From: Bacteroidota bacterium
GTDB lineage: Bacteria; Bacteroidota; Bacteroidia; Chitinophagales; Saprospiraceae
Length of the DNA stretch: 64,000 bases
NCBI GenBank assembly: GCA_030147525.1
Contig: JASBVF010000016.1
Location: 186,001 to 250,000 of the forward strand
Reading direction: 5' to 3'
In this document: one piece after another, positions 51,312 through 60,278 of the stretch
Layout: each line of letters begins with the position of its first letter
How positions within the stretch are numbered: position 1 is the first letter of the stretch
Position numbers and translations under genes: made by a program
The notes under the pieces: generated by a model
Database searches by the model: none
Seen by the model: the letters and a program-made list of their open reading frames with translations, nothing else
What the model was told of the DNA's origin: nothing

Positions 51312-52040
51312 ATGAAAAATTATCTGATTTTATTCATCCTGCTGTTTTCTGTTTTTACCATGCCATCGTGCGATTTTGACGACGACGGGCCGTTCTGGGA
51401 TTGCGAAAGAGGCAGTGGTCCGGAAGTGGAAAAAGTGCTCGACATGCCTGAATTTAAAGGTGTTAAGCTGAACTGTAACACCAAAGTTTTCATCAAGCAG
51501 GACAACTTCTTCGAAGTGGTGGCAAGAGGCGAGGAAAACATCATTGACCTGCTCGAACTGGACGTGCAGAACGACACCTGGGACATTGAGTTTGACCGAT
51601 GCGTGAAAGACTACGACCTTGAAATTTTCATCACCATGCCGGATATCCGTTACCTGGCCGTCAATGGTTCTGGTGAAATCCGGGGCGATAACTTTTTTGA
51701 AGTGGAGGATATCGTACTGCGGATTTCGGGTTCGGGAGAGCTCTGCCTGGGTCTACTGGCCGAGGAAATCGACGGTAAAATCAGTGGTTCGGGCGAGATA
51801 GAACTCGAAGGAGAGGCTGAGTTTCTTGACTTCGGGATCAGCGGCTCCGGCGACCTGAAGGCTTTCAACCTGGTGACCGAAAAAGCTGATATCAATATTT
51901 CCGGCTCCGGCGATGCTTCCGTGCATGTGCTGGAAGTGCTGGATGTCCGCATCAGTGGTAGTGGAAATGTTTATTACAAGGGAAATCCGGTACTGAACAT
52001 CAATATTTCCGGCTCTGGAGATGTGATTGATGCTAATTGA
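51312..52040 (+). CDS. GIN-domain (DUF2807) lipoprotein
   Basis: The protein has 242 residues from ATG 51312, chosen because it begins the lipoprotein signal LILFILLFSVFTMPSC. The body is a beta-helix-like domain with recurring [I/V]SGSG motifs: RISGSGELCLG, KISGSGEIELEGEA, GISGSGDLKAF, NISGSGDASVH, RISGSGNVYYKG, ISGSGDVIDAN. This is the head GIN domain of Bacteroidota, proposed to act in adhesion or as a putative autotransporter-like adhesin head. It is lipid-anchored at the envelope. A strong terminator follows. Confidence 0.9.
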   Translation: MKNYLILFILLFSVFTMPSCDFDDDGPFWDCERGSGPEVEKVLDMPEFKGVKLNCNTKVFIKQDNFFEVVARGEENIIDLLELDVQNDTWDIEFDRCVKDYDLEIFITMPDIRYLAVNGSGEIRGDNFFEVEDIVLRISGSGELCLGLLAEEIDGKISGSGEIELEGEAEFLDFGISGSGDLKAFNLVTEKADINISGSGDASVHVLEVLDVRISGSGNVYYKGNPVLNINISGSGDVIDAN

Positions 52041-52114
52041 GCGGATTTGTAAAAAGATTGCCTTCCCTTCAAAAGCGAGGTCAGGGCATCGTGAAAACCC
52101 AGGCTGACGGACTA

Positions 52115-52158
52115 AAAAGGCTGTTGTGGCGTGAATTCCACAGCAGCCTTTTTTTTAT
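52115..52158 (+). terminator. Rho-independent terminator after the GIN gene
   Basis: AAAAGGCTGTTGTGG (52115-52129) pairs with CCACAGCAGCCTTTT (52138-52152), one T-G pair, 8-nt loop, followed by T to 52156. Confidence 0.93.
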
Positions 52159-52454
52159 ATTTAATCGTTAGTAGTATGTTGGGTTGAACAAATTTGAGTA
52201 ATTTTGAGACCACTTGAAAAACCTATGCTCACCCATCGTCATTGACCCACCTCTGCAAGAAATACAGGGTTTCCGTTTATCGGGTAAAAATTTTAGAAGA
52301 TTTGATGCTTGTTTTTACTGCTGTCTTTGAAGTTCTGGCAATTGAAAGGAAAATTCATTGTAACCAAAAGCCTAACTTTGGCGTACAAAAAGACTTATCC
52401 AGTAAATTAAGTACTAATATATAATTCACAGAAAATTAAAGATTAATCACACTT
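52159..52454. other. Leader region of the sigma-54 activator gene
   Basis: The 296-bp gap has no gene. TAACTTTG at 52374-52381 matches the Bacteroidota -7 box TAnnTTTG, about 73 bp before the start; a TTTG at the right -33 distance is missing (nearest are ATTG words). Downstream sequence is very AT-rich. Confidence 0.4.
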
Positions 52455-53648
52455 ATGGCTAACGTACTGATTGTTGATGATGAAACACCGATCCGCAGGA
52501 CGCTGAAAGAAATTCTTGAGTTCGAAAAATTCAAGGTAGACGAAGCCTCTGACGGGCTGGAATGCCTGGTGCAACTAAAAAAAGCGCAATACGACGTAAT
52601 CCTCATGGACATAAAAATGCCCAAAATGGATGGGATGGAAGCGCTCGAACGAATTCAGGCCCTTGCACCTGATACGCCTGTGATTATGATTTCCGGTCAC
52701 GCCAATATTGATACTGCCGTGGAGGCAGTAAAAAAAGGCGCTTTTGATTTCATCTCCAAGCCGCCGGATTTGAACCGTTTGCTCATTACTGTACGTAACG
52801 CCCTCGACAAGTCCAGTCTAATTACAGAGACCAAAGTGCTCAAGCAAAAAGTTTCCAACTACAAAACCCAGGAAATGATCGGCGACTCTGAGCCGATGGA
52901 GCGCATTAAAGAAACCATCGATAAAATTGCTCCGACGGAGGCACGGGTGCTAATTACCGGCCAGAATGGAACCGGGAAGGAGCTGGTTGCTCGCTGGATA
53001 CATGAAAAAAGTAACCGTTCAAAAGGTCCGATCATTGAAGTAAACTGCGCTGCTATTCCGTCCGAATTGATTGAAAGTGAGCTTTTTGGTCATGAAAAAG
53101 GCTCATTTACCTCAGCCCATAAACAACGGATCGGAAAATTTGAACAGGCTAACGGAGGCACTATTTTTCTGGATGAAATCGGTGATATGAGCCTCGACGC
53201 TCAGGCAAAAGTGCTCCGGGCTTTGCAAGAGAGTAAAATTACGAGAGTGGGTGGCGATAAGGAAATCAAAGTGGATGTGAGGGTACTGGCAGCCACGAAT
53301 AAAAACCTTAAAACCGAGATCGAGGCAAAACGCTTCCGGGAGGATTTATACCATCGTCTTGCAGTCATTATCATAGAAGTGCCACCGCTCAACGACCGGC
53401 GGGAAGACATACCGCAGCTGGTCGAGCATTTTATCAATTTAATCTGTACGGAATACGGCATCGCTCCTAAAAAAGTGACAAAAGAAGCACTGGTGGCTTT
53501 GCAAAATGTGAACTGGACGGGCAATATCCGAGAGCTTCGCAACGTTGTTGAACGTCTCATCATTTTAAGTGGAAACGAAATAACAGCAGAAGACGTGCTT
53601 CACTACGTTGGGCCGTTCCAGCGTCCGTCAAATGGTTCGCAGAAGTAG
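52455..53648 (+). CDS. NtrC-type sigma-54 activator without a DNA-binding domain
   Basis: The protein has 397 residues from ATG 52455. Residues 1-120 are a receiver domain with acidic pair DDE, phosphoacceptor in VILMDIKMPKMDG, and Lys in DFISKPPDLNR. The AAA+ domain shows Walker A-like VLITGQNGTGKELVARWIHE, the sigma-54-contact loop as GHEKGSFTSAHKQ (GSFTSA in place of GAFTGA), Walker B GGTIFLDEIGDM, and the R-finger region EDLYHRLAVI. The protein stops about 20 residues after NWTGNIRELRNVVERLIIL, so the usual Fis-type helix-turn-helix is absent. Such truncated activators work from solution or via partners. The sensor kinase is not adjacent. Confidence 0.93.
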   Translation: MANVLIVDDETPIRRTLKEILEFEKFKVDEASDGLECLVQLKKAQYDVILMDIKMPKMDGMEALERIQALAPDTPVIMISGHANIDTAVEAVKKGAFDFISKPPDLNRLLITVRNALDKSSLITETKVLKQKVSNYKTQEMIGDSEPMERIKETIDKIAPTEARVLITGQNGTGKELVARWIHEKSNRSKGPIIEVNCAAIPSELIESELFGHEKGSFTSAHKQRIGKFEQANGGTIFLDEIGDMSLDAQAKVLRALQESKITRVGGDKEIKVDVRVLAATNKNLKTEIEAKRFREDLYHRLAVIIIEVPPLNDRREDIPQLVEHFINLICTEYGIAPKKVTKEALVALQNVNWTGNIRELRNVVERLIILSGNEITAEDVLHYVGPFQRPSNGSQK

Positions 53649-53715
53649 GAAGCTATTCCTGTAAAAAGTTTGATTTGCCGGGTGAAAGCCCTTTTTTAGC
53701 CACTTTAATAGTGAG

Positions 53716-53750
53716 AAGCCTGCCGGGAAGTAATTCCGGCAGGCTTTTTT
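53716..53750 (+). terminator. Rho-independent terminator after the activator gene
   Basis: AAGCCTGCCGG (53716-53726) pairs with CCGGCAGGCTT (53736-53746) around a 9-nt loop, followed by T to 53750. Confidence 0.93.
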
Positions 53751-53856
53751 CAGCTGATATATTTATCATCAGAAAGACCTCTGCTGAATGGACAATCGGG
53801 GCCGCAGTTTTTTGTAGCCTGTTTTATTTTTACAACATCTAAAACAACAATGAATT

Positions 53857-54582
53857 ATGGCAGAAAATACCAATGGAATTCCGGTGAGTAAACATGAAAT
53901 GAAAAAGTGGGTACAACTTAAAGGTGAGAATTCATGGACTATGTTCAAGGTTATTTCCGAGTTTGTTGATGGCTTCGAACGCCTGAACAAAATTGGCCCA
54001 TGCGTATCAATCTTTGGCTCTGCACGCACAAAGTCCGACAATCCATACTATAAAACAGCGGTTGATATTGCTCGTCAGGTGACGGAAGAAGGCTGGGGGG
54101 TTATCACGGGTGGTGGCCCTGGCATCATGGAAGCGGGTAACAAGGGGGCTTCTCTGCAGGGAGGCATATCCGTCGGGCTGAACATCAATTTGCCATTTGA
54201 GCAAAGCCACAATGAGTTCATTGACAGCGATAAAAACATGGAGTATCGCTACTTTTTCGTGAGGAAAGTAATGTTTGTGAAATATGCACAGGCATTTGTG
54301 GTGTTGCCTGGCGGGTTCGGCACGCTGGATGAACTTTTTGAGGTGCTGACACTGATTCAAACACAGCGGATTGATCAGGTGCCGATCATTCTGGTAGGTA
54401 AAAGCTTTTGGGCCGGGCTGATTGACTGGATTAAAAGCGAAATGCTCGAGCGGGAACATAATATCAACCCGAACGACCTCAACCTGTTTTGGTTGGTGGA
54501 TGAGCCCGGCGAAGTGGTGAAAATTATTCGGGAATATTACACAGACAGCAGTAATCTTCGCCCAAATTACGAGCTGGAATAA
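53857..54582 (+). CDS. LOG-family / TIGR00730 Rossmann-fold nucleotide hydrolase
   Basis: The protein has 241 residues from ATG 53857. Core: CVSIFGSARTKSDNPYY, VITGGGPGIMEAGNKGA (nucleotide-binding), and the signature VLPGGFGTLDELFEVLTLIQ (PGGxGTxxE), which carries catalytic residues. Members hydrolyse nucleoside 5'-monophosphates to ribose-5-phosphate and base; plant-like ones release free cytokinin bases. In Bacteroidota the role is probably purine/pyrimidine monophosphate turnover. It is cytoplasmic and a single gene. Confidence 0.92.
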   Translation: MAENTNGIPVSKHEMKKWVQLKGENSWTMFKVISEFVDGFERLNKIGPCVSIFGSARTKSDNPYYKTAVDIARQVTEEGWGVITGGGPGIMEAGNKGASLQGGISVGLNINLPFEQSHNEFIDSDKNMEYRYFFVRKVMFVKYAQAFVVLPGGFGTLDELFEVLTLIQTQRIDQVPIILVGKSFWAGLIDWIKSEMLEREHNINPNDLNLFWLVDEPGEVVKIIREYYTDSSNLRPNYELE

Positions 54583-55046
54583 TCTTTTTTGCCAGCGTAA
54601 TTTATTTTTTACGGCTGTTTTTAAACAATAAAGCAACCAGTTGCGTATTAAACAAGACTTGCCAAATTTGATTTGGCAAATTTTACTTTTTAAAAAAGTC
54701 CGTTACTTACTTTTTCTTTTTAATGCAAGTTTTTTTACCAGAATTTTATTAAAATCTTTTGAAGGGAAGTTTTTTTTTAGAACTTTGTATTTCGTGAACT
54801 TTTGAAAAAGTAACATTTCTGTTACCTGTTTCAGGTAAATTCAGCAAGTATACATTTGAACATATTTTTTTGAGAAGACGGCGTGTGGTACTGATACTAA
54901 CTAAATGGAGCACTACCAGGCTCAACTGGGCCATGATTTGTAGTGCCAAAAAATACAAAAGTCTATGAGTCCCAATTCCAATCTATTTGAGAGGCTACAC
55001 ACGAGTCGAAACACAAAATTTGTAACAACAGCAAAACAGCAGCGAA
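54583..55046. other. AT-rich intergenic region before the TPR gene
   Basis: The 464-bp gap has no convincing gene. It holds a hairpin at 54659-54679 that may end the LOG transcript, runs of T and A, and the leader of the TPR gene. Its base composition is clearly more AT-rich than surrounding genes. No repeats of the octamer families are seen. Confidence 0.45.
54659..54690 (+). terminator. Possible terminator after the LOG gene
   Basis: TTGCCAAAT (54659-54667) pairs perfectly with ATTTGGCAA (54671-54679) around a 3-nt loop, followed by ATTTTACTTTTT. Confidence 0.55.
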
Positions 55047-56075
55047 ATGAGCACCACGTTCAAAACTATCCTCTCAGGCTGCCTCGAATTTGGCAGCCAA
55101 AGAAGCTATGAGCAAGTGTTGAAATTGTATCAGCACCGAGTGGAAAACTATTACCGTAATGATATCCTTCTCAATGCGGAGGAAGTTTTCCAGGAAGAAT
55201 CCTTCATCCTTACCGTCCCCCGTTTCATCAAAGAATGTCCCGAAAGAAGTTGGAAAAACACACTCAATTTACTGGAGTATGTGGCAGAGTACGCCATTGC
55301 CGGTGATTTGAGAGCGTGGGTTATCCAGGAAGGCAAGCTGGTTGAGCAGCGTGTCATCGAGCCATCCGGCGACAAATCGGCTACGCAGGCTTTCCTTCAG
55401 GGCCGTGAAATGGTCAAGGAAAAAGGAATGGAAGAAGAAGCCATGGAATCCCTCAACCGTGCCATCGATAAATTCGAAAGGCATGCATTGGCCTATGAGC
55501 GTCGGGGGTACATCAATTTCAGGCTTCGTAACTTTGATGACGCTCTTTACGACTTCACCAAAAGCATCGACATTAACTCCAATATACCCGAACCTTTCTG
55601 GGGACGGGCCAATACAAAAATCAAAAAGCAGGATTTCAAAGGCGCTATTACCGATCTGGAACAGGCAATCTCCAAATCCATTCCGCACCAGGAAATTTAC
55701 TGGAGTGCAAGACGGTTGAAAGGAGAATTGCACCTTCAGCTTGGAGAGTTTCAGAAAGCCATCTTTGAGTTGAAAATGGTCACCAAGCGTGCTTTCAGGG
55801 AAGACGATCCAAACTTCAAGTGGCAGAAAAATGCCATGTACAACTACGGAAGAGCACTTTTTGAAATAGGTCAGTATGCTGAAGCCGTACAGGCGTTCAA
55901 TCAAATGATGAACTTTGAAGCGCACCGTGCCGAAGCTCCTTCAAAGGCTGACCAATTCCTCAACAGAGGACTTGCCCGCCAAAAGGCAGGCGAAAGCGGC
56001 TTCGTCAGTGACCTGAAGGAAGCAGCAGGGCTTGGCTCCAAGCAGGCTGCCGAATTACTGGATACGATCGCCTGA
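55047..56075 (+). CDS. Cytoplasmic TPR-repeat protein
   Basis: The protein has 342 residues from ATG 55047, no signal peptide. The first 110 residues are helical and unrecognised (LYQHRVENYYRNDILLNAEE). From about residue 115 come TPR units: AMESLNRAIDKFERHALAYE, NFDDALYDFTKSIDINSNIP, DFKGAITDLEQAISKSIPHQ, EFQKAIFELKMVTKRAF and QYAEAVQAFNQMMNFEA. It is likely a protein-protein interaction scaffold. It lies upstream of the PorE-like gene but a terminator separates them, so shared function is not implied. Confidence 0.8.
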   Translation: MSTTFKTILSGCLEFGSQRSYEQVLKLYQHRVENYYRNDILLNAEEVFQEESFILTVPRFIKECPERSWKNTLNLLEYVAEYAIAGDLRAWVIQEGKLVEQRVIEPSGDKSATQAFLQGREMVKEKGMEEEAMESLNRAIDKFERHALAYERRGYINFRLRNFDDALYDFTKSIDINSNIPEPFWGRANTKIKKQDFKGAITDLEQAISKSIPHQEIYWSARRLKGELHLQLGEFQKAIFELKMVTKRAFREDDPNFKWQKNAMYNYGRALFEIGQYAEAVQAFNQMMNFEAHRAEAPSKADQFLNRGLARQKAGESGFVSDLKEAAGLGSKQAAELLDTIA

Positions 56076-56100
56076 TCTTTTCAACAAAGATATTCTGTCA

Positions 56101-56137
56101 AAAATGGCCATTGGATAATACCCGGTGGCCATTTTTT
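56101..56137 (+). terminator. Rho-independent terminator after the TPR gene
   Basis: AAAATGGCCA (56101-56110) pairs with TGGCCATTTT (56126-56135) around a 15-nt loop, followed by T to 56137. Confidence 0.85.
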
Positions 56138-56303
56138 GTTAAATATCCGGCAATCTCGTAGCTTTTCCTCCGTTTTGTAACATGGATTTAACTGATGTCA
56201 GCCACGCTGTATGTTCCATAGACGTTTATCTGAAATTTCCATTTTCTAATTTCAAATAACATTGATGTAAGCGGTCATCACTTTTGATACAAACAAATTC
56301 CCG

Positions 56304-58274
56304 ATGCGTAAATTTTTTCTCCTGTTCCTTCTTCTTCCATTGCTTCAAAACTGCTTTGCCCAAAAAAAATACACGACGGCCCGAACAGCAAAGGGTAAAC
56401 TGCAAACCACTTTTGAACGGGGAATCCGCATGACGTTTAACGGGCAGCTGGACGCAGCTATCAATGATTTTGAGAAAGCACTGCAAATGGACCCAACGTT
56501 CATTGATGCACAGATTGAATGGGCTAATGTCAAAAACCAGCAGGGAAAATTTGCAGAGGCCGAGTTGGGCTATGAAAAAGCAATCGCCATCGACCCGAAT
56601 TACGAAGTGAACGTTTTTTACAGCCTGGCCATCGTGGAGTTTGACCAAAAAAAATATGACCAGGCTGCCGTGCACTTCGAACAGTTTCTGAATGCGCCGG
56701 GCAAAATCAGTGAAAAAAGAAAAGCAACCGCTGAGAAATACCTGAAAAATGTAAGATTCGCAGCCCGGGCCGTCAAAAACCCGGTGCCCTACGAACCTAA
56801 AAACCTCGGCCCGAACATCAATACCTCCAACGCCGAGTACCTTCCGACGATCAGTGCCGATGGCGAAACCCTGATTTATACTGCCGTTCGGGGCGGGCAG
56901 GAAGATTTTTACATCAGCCGGAAAGTGAACGGGGAATGGCAGCGGGGCGAACCGATCGAAGCCGTGAACACTTCCAACAACGAAGGTGCCCAAAGCCTCA
57001 GCGCCGACGGGAAGTTCCTGGTGTTCACGGCCTGCCACCGGCGGGATGGGATGGGGGGCTGTGATCTGTATTATTCCGAACTGAAAAACGGAGAGTGGAC
57101 AACGGTGAAAAACATGGGCGCCCCAATTAACTCTTCAGGCTGGGAGTCGCAGCCCAGTGTTTCTGCCGACGGGAAAACCCTCTACTTCGTCAGTGAACGG
57201 AGGGGCGGACAAAGTGGAAAGGACATCTGGGTCAGCTACCGGCAGCCCAATGGCCGCTGGAGCGAGCCCGAAAACCTCGGCAAGCCCGTCAATACACCGG
57301 AAGACGATCAGTCGCCCTTCATTCATGCCGACGGGCAAACGCTGTATTTTATGTCAAATGGTCATCCAGGCATGGGCGGTTTTGACCTTTACCTCTCCCG
57401 GCGGCAGCCTGACGGCAAGTGGGGCGAGCCGGAAAACCTCGGCTACCCCATCAACTCGGAAGGAAATGAAGGGGCTCTCTCCGTCAGCCTTGATGGAAAA
57501 ACCGCCTACTTCGCTACCGACATTCTCAATGTGCAAGACGGCGTTTCGGCTTTCGATAATCCGCAGGGCAGAGGAACGACCGATATTTACAGTTTTGAGC
57601 TGCCGGCAGCAGCCCGGCCTCAGTCCGTGACTTACGTAAAAGCGACCGTTTTCAATATAGAAGCCCGCAAGCCGCTTTCAGCAAAAGTTGAATTCATTGA
57701 CTTGGCCACCGGACAAATCTTCGCCTCCGCCGTCACGGAAATGGATGGCGTTTTTCTCGTGACACTGCCGGCTGGAAGGGATTATGCCCTCAATGTTTCA
57801 AAAGAAAAATTCCTGTTTTATTCTGAAAACTTTGCACTCACGAATGCCGGAACATTGGACGAGCCGTTTTTGCTGGAAATCCCGTTGACGCCGATCCCGG
57901 AAGGCTTGGCCGGAACGGGCGACCTGCCAAAATCGAAGCCTATCGTACTCAAAAATGTATTTTTTGAAACAGGATCGGCCGCGCTGAAAAAGGAAAGTCT
58001 GACCGAGTTGAACCGCCTGAAAAAACTGTTGACTGACAACCCGGCCCTCAAAATTCAAATCAACGGCCACACCGACGACATAGGCTCGGAGGCTGACAAC
58101 CTGAAACTCTCCGAAGACCGTGCAAAGGCGGTTTACCAGTTTTTAGTTGAAAACGGAATTGATCCGAAGCGCTTGAAATTCAAGGGTTTTGGTGAAAGTG
58201 TGCCCGTCGCTTCGAATGATACCGACGCTGGCCGTCAGCAAAACCGGCGCACGGAATTCGTGATCATCGAATAA
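56304..58274 (+). CDS. PorE-like OmpA-family protein (TPR, WD40-like propeller, CRD, OmpA)
   Basis: The protein has 656 residues from ATG 56304. The signal peptide KFFLLFLLLPLLQNCFAQ could also be read as a lipobox. Domains in order: TPR (residues 35-150, AAINDFEKALQMDPTFIDAQ), WD40-like PD40 propeller (165-430, e.g. YLPTISADGETLIYTAVRGG, QPSVSADGKTLYFVSERRGG, FDLYLSRRQPDGKWGEPENL), a carboxypeptidase-regulatory-like domain (445-525), and a C-terminal OmpA domain (VFFETGSAALKKESLTELNR, INGHTDDIGSEADNLKLSEDRA) that binds peptidoglycan. This is the order of PorE, the periplasmic T9SS component. Several Bacteroidota paralogues share the order, so PorE itself is probable, not certain. Confidence 0.82.
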   Translation: MRKFFLLFLLLPLLQNCFAQKKYTTARTAKGKLQTTFERGIRMTFNGQLDAAINDFEKALQMDPTFIDAQIEWANVKNQQGKFAEAELGYEKAIAIDPNYEVNVFYSLAIVEFDQKKYDQAAVHFEQFLNAPGKISEKRKATAEKYLKNVRFAARAVKNPVPYEPKNLGPNINTSNAEYLPTISADGETLIYTAVRGGQEDFYISRKVNGEWQRGEPIEAVNTSNNEGAQSLSADGKFLVFTACHRRDGMGGCDLYYSELKNGEWTTVKNMGAPINSSGWESQPSVSADGKTLYFVSERRGGQSGKDIWVSYRQPNGRWSEPENLGKPVNTPEDDQSPFIHADGQTLYFMSNGHPGMGGFDLYLSRRQPDGKWGEPENLGYPINSEGNEGALSVSLDGKTAYFATDILNVQDGVSAFDNPQGRGTTDIYSFELPAAARPQSVTYVKATVFNIEARKPLSAKVEFIDLATGQIFASAVTEMDGVFLVTLPAGRDYALNVSKEKFLFYSENFALTNAGTLDEPFLLEIPLTPIPEGLAGTGDLPKSKPIVLKNVFFETGSAALKKESLTELNRLKKLLTDNPALKIQINGHTDDIGSEADNLKLSEDRAKAVYQFLVENGIDPKRLKFKGFGESVPVASNDTDAGRQQNRRTEFVIIE

Positions 58275-58284
58275 ATTTTTTAAA

Positions 58285-59088
58285 ATGAAAAACCAGCTTC
58301 AACTCCCGCTCGAACTCGAACCCTGGCGCAAAAAATTCGAGGCTACGGTTCGCTCGTTCATTAAAATCTTGCCGGGGCAGGCAGGCGAAACCTCTTGGTG
58401 GCAAAGCAAAATCGGTGGTTTACCCTATCTGCCGAAAGGCATGGATTTCCCGACAACGCTGGAAGGGAAGGAGTTGTTTTTTCTGGCACAAATCAACCTC
58501 GCAGAGTTGCCACGGCAGGAGATTTTTCCCTCGAAGGGCATTCTTCAGTTCTACATCAATGACGATGAGTGGTTTGGGGCCGATCCGCTGCATCCCTCGT
58601 CGGGCTACAATTTCCGGGTGCTCTTTTTCGAAAATGTCATGGAGCAGCAGCAGTTGCTGGAGCAGGATTTCAACTGGCTACGGGACTATGACGACCTGCC
58701 GGTCGGGCCGGGCGATTCTTATCCGCTGAAGTTTGAGCTGGGCAGCGAGGCTGTGCCGTTGACGGATTACCGGTTTGTAAAATTGCTCGGTGAGGATTTC
58801 TTCGTGCCCTTCGGTGAGCGGCAGTGGGACATCATGGACGACTACTCCAAAATGAACAACGCCGGCGGCCATAAGCTTGGCGGCTACGCTTTTTTCACCC
58901 AGCAGGACCCCCGCTATCGCTTTGCCGATACCATGGGTGCTGACTGGGAGTTACTTTTTCAGCTTGACTCCGATCCTAAAATCCGCTGCATGTGGGGCGA
59001 CATGGGAGTGGGTAATTTTTTCATCAAAAATGAAGACCTGACGAAACGGGATTTTTCAAAAGTGATGTACCACTGGGATTGCTACTGA
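58285..59088 (+). CDS. DUF1963 (YwqG-like) protein
   Basis: The protein has 267 residues from ATG 58285, 10 nt after the PorE-like stop and directly preceded by AAATTTTTTAAA, so it is co-transcribed. Motifs of the YwqG family: SWWQSKIGGLPYLPKGMDFP, LFFLAQINLAELP, GILQFYINDDEWFG, HKLGGYAFFTQQDPR and a final LLFQLDSD...CMWGDMGVGNFFI. It is cytoplasmic. Function of the family is unknown; members occur near polymorphic-toxin immunity genes in other bacteria, but nothing here supports such a role. Confidence 0.88.
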   Translation: MKNQLQLPLELEPWRKKFEATVRSFIKILPGQAGETSWWQSKIGGLPYLPKGMDFPTTLEGKELFFLAQINLAELPRQEIFPSKGILQFYINDDEWFGADPLHPSSGYNFRVLFFENVMEQQQLLEQDFNWLRDYDDLPVGPGDSYPLKFELGSEAVPLTDYRFVKLLGEDFFVPFGERQWDIMDDYSKMNNAGGHKLGGYAFFTQQDPRYRFADTMGADWELLFQLDSDPKIRCMWGDMGVGNFFIKNEDLTKRDFSKVMYHWDCY

Positions 59089-59102
59089 TGTCCGGCAAGC
59101 AG

Positions 59103-59143
59103 ACAGTTTTGCGAGTATGCCGCCAGGCGTAAAAACTGTTTTT
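59103..59143 (+). terminator. Terminator after the DUF1963 gene
   Basis: ACAGTTTTGCG (59103-59113) faces CGTAAAAACTGT (59128-59139), pairing with one bulge around a 14-nt loop, then TTTTT. Confidence 0.6.
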
Positions 59144-59241
59144 CAGTTATGTCGAAGCCGAGCCTATCTGTCAGCCCCTCGCTCATCGGAAAGCATAACC
59201 TGTCGGCCCTCCTCCCATTTTTCAGTACAAAAATCAAATTT

Positions 59242-59275
59242 GCGAGATAAGCAAAACTGATTCTGCCTATCTTGC
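59242..59275. promoter_or_regulatory. Candidate OxyR/LysR-type operator
   Basis: GCGAGATAAGC (59242-59252) and GCCTATCTTGC (59265-59275) are inverted with 9 of 11 matches and a 12-nt spacer, 21-54 bp upstream of the oxyR start. The inner GATA/TATC arms resemble the ATAG/CTAT half-sites bound by OxyR. Negative autoregulation is typical of LysR-type genes. Confidence 0.45.
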
Positions 59276-59295
59276 AATAAGGCAACCTTATAAGC

Positions 59296-60225
59296 ATGAA
59301 TATCCAGCAACTTGAATACATCCTGGCCGTGGAAGAACACGGTAGTTTCAGCAAAGCCGCCGAATCGAGGTTCATCTCACAGCCGGCCCTCAGTATGATG
59401 GTGCAAAAACTGGAAGACGAACTCGATATCAAAATCTTCGACCGCAGCAAGCAGCCCATCATCCCGACGGACGCCGGGGAGCCTGTTTTGGAGCAGGCAA
59501 GGGTGGTTCTGCGGGAGATTTCCAGGCTCTATGAAATCACCCGGCAGCAGCGGGAGATGATCAGCGGGGAGTTGAGCATTGGCATAATTCCAACGTTGGC
59601 GCCGTACCTGCTGCCGCTGTTTTTGAAATCTTTTTTGGAAAAATACCCGCCTGTTCACCTCAAAATCTACGAACACACGACGGAGACGATCGTCGAGAAA
59701 CTCAAAAAAGGACAGCTCGACGCCGGGCTGCTCGTCACGCCGTTGCCGCAGGCTTTTTTGAATGAAACGCCGCTGTTTTACGAAAGCTTCTACGTGTACG
59801 CCCATGACGAATTCGCCAAAAACTACCTGCTGCCCGAAGACATCAATCCCGACGAACTCTGGCTGCTGGAGGAGGGCCACTGCCTGCGCTCCCAAATCCT
59901 TAACCTCTGCGAACTGCGCAAAAAATCGAACGCCCAACTGGAATTCGAGGCTGGCAGCATCGACACCCTCATTAAAATGGTGGACCACCAGAGCGGCGTC
60001 ACCATCGTGCCCGAACTGGCAACGCTCACCCTCTCGAAGGAACAGCGCAAACGGCTGAGGCCCTTCGCTCCGCCCGTGCCCGTGCGGGAAGTGAGCCTGG
60101 TGACGCACCGGGATTTTGTGAAAAAAAGCCTGATCGAAGCCTTGCGGCAGGAGGTGCTGGCGAGCCTGCCGAAACTGGCGGTGAAAGCAGGGGAGGGAGA
60201 AAGGGTGGAGATCGGGAAGGGGTGA
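59296..60225 (+). CDS. oxyR: Hydrogen-peroxide-inducible regulator OxyR
   Basis: The protein has 309 residues from ATG 59296. The N-terminal winged helix is MNIQQLEYILAVEEHGSFSK and QPALSMMVQKLEDELDIKIF. The redox cysteines of OxyR are present with the exact nine-residue separation: GHCLRSQILNLCELR. The effector domain has GELSIGIIPTLAPYLLPLFL and VDHQSGVTIVPELATL, as in OxyR. It senses H2O2 through a disulfide and activates peroxide defence. No catalase or peroxiredoxin gene lies next to it, so it regulates in trans. Array 2 lies just downstream. Confidence 0.95.
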   Translation: MNIQQLEYILAVEEHGSFSKAAESRFISQPALSMMVQKLEDELDIKIFDRSKQPIIPTDAGEPVLEQARVVLREISRLYEITRQQREMISGELSIGIIPTLAPYLLPLFLKSFLEKYPPVHLKIYEHTTETIVEKLKKGQLDAGLLVTPLPQAFLNETPLFYESFYVYAHDEFAKNYLLPEDINPDELWLLEEGHCLRSQILNLCELRKKSNAQLEFEAGSIDTLIKMVDHQSGVTIVPELATLTLSKEQRKRLRPFAPPVPVREVSLVTHRDFVKKSLIEALRQEVLASLPKLAVKAGEGERVEIGKG

Positions 60226-60278
60226 AAGCGGTTGATCGAGGCCTCGTTTTGTTTAAAATACTTACCGGTACGGAGGTT

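Noticed and set aside
55047-58274. TPR gene and PorE-like gene as a single T9SS operon
   Set aside because: A good terminator at 56101-56137 and a 228-bp gap separate them, and the TPR protein is cytoplasmic without T9SS hallmarks.
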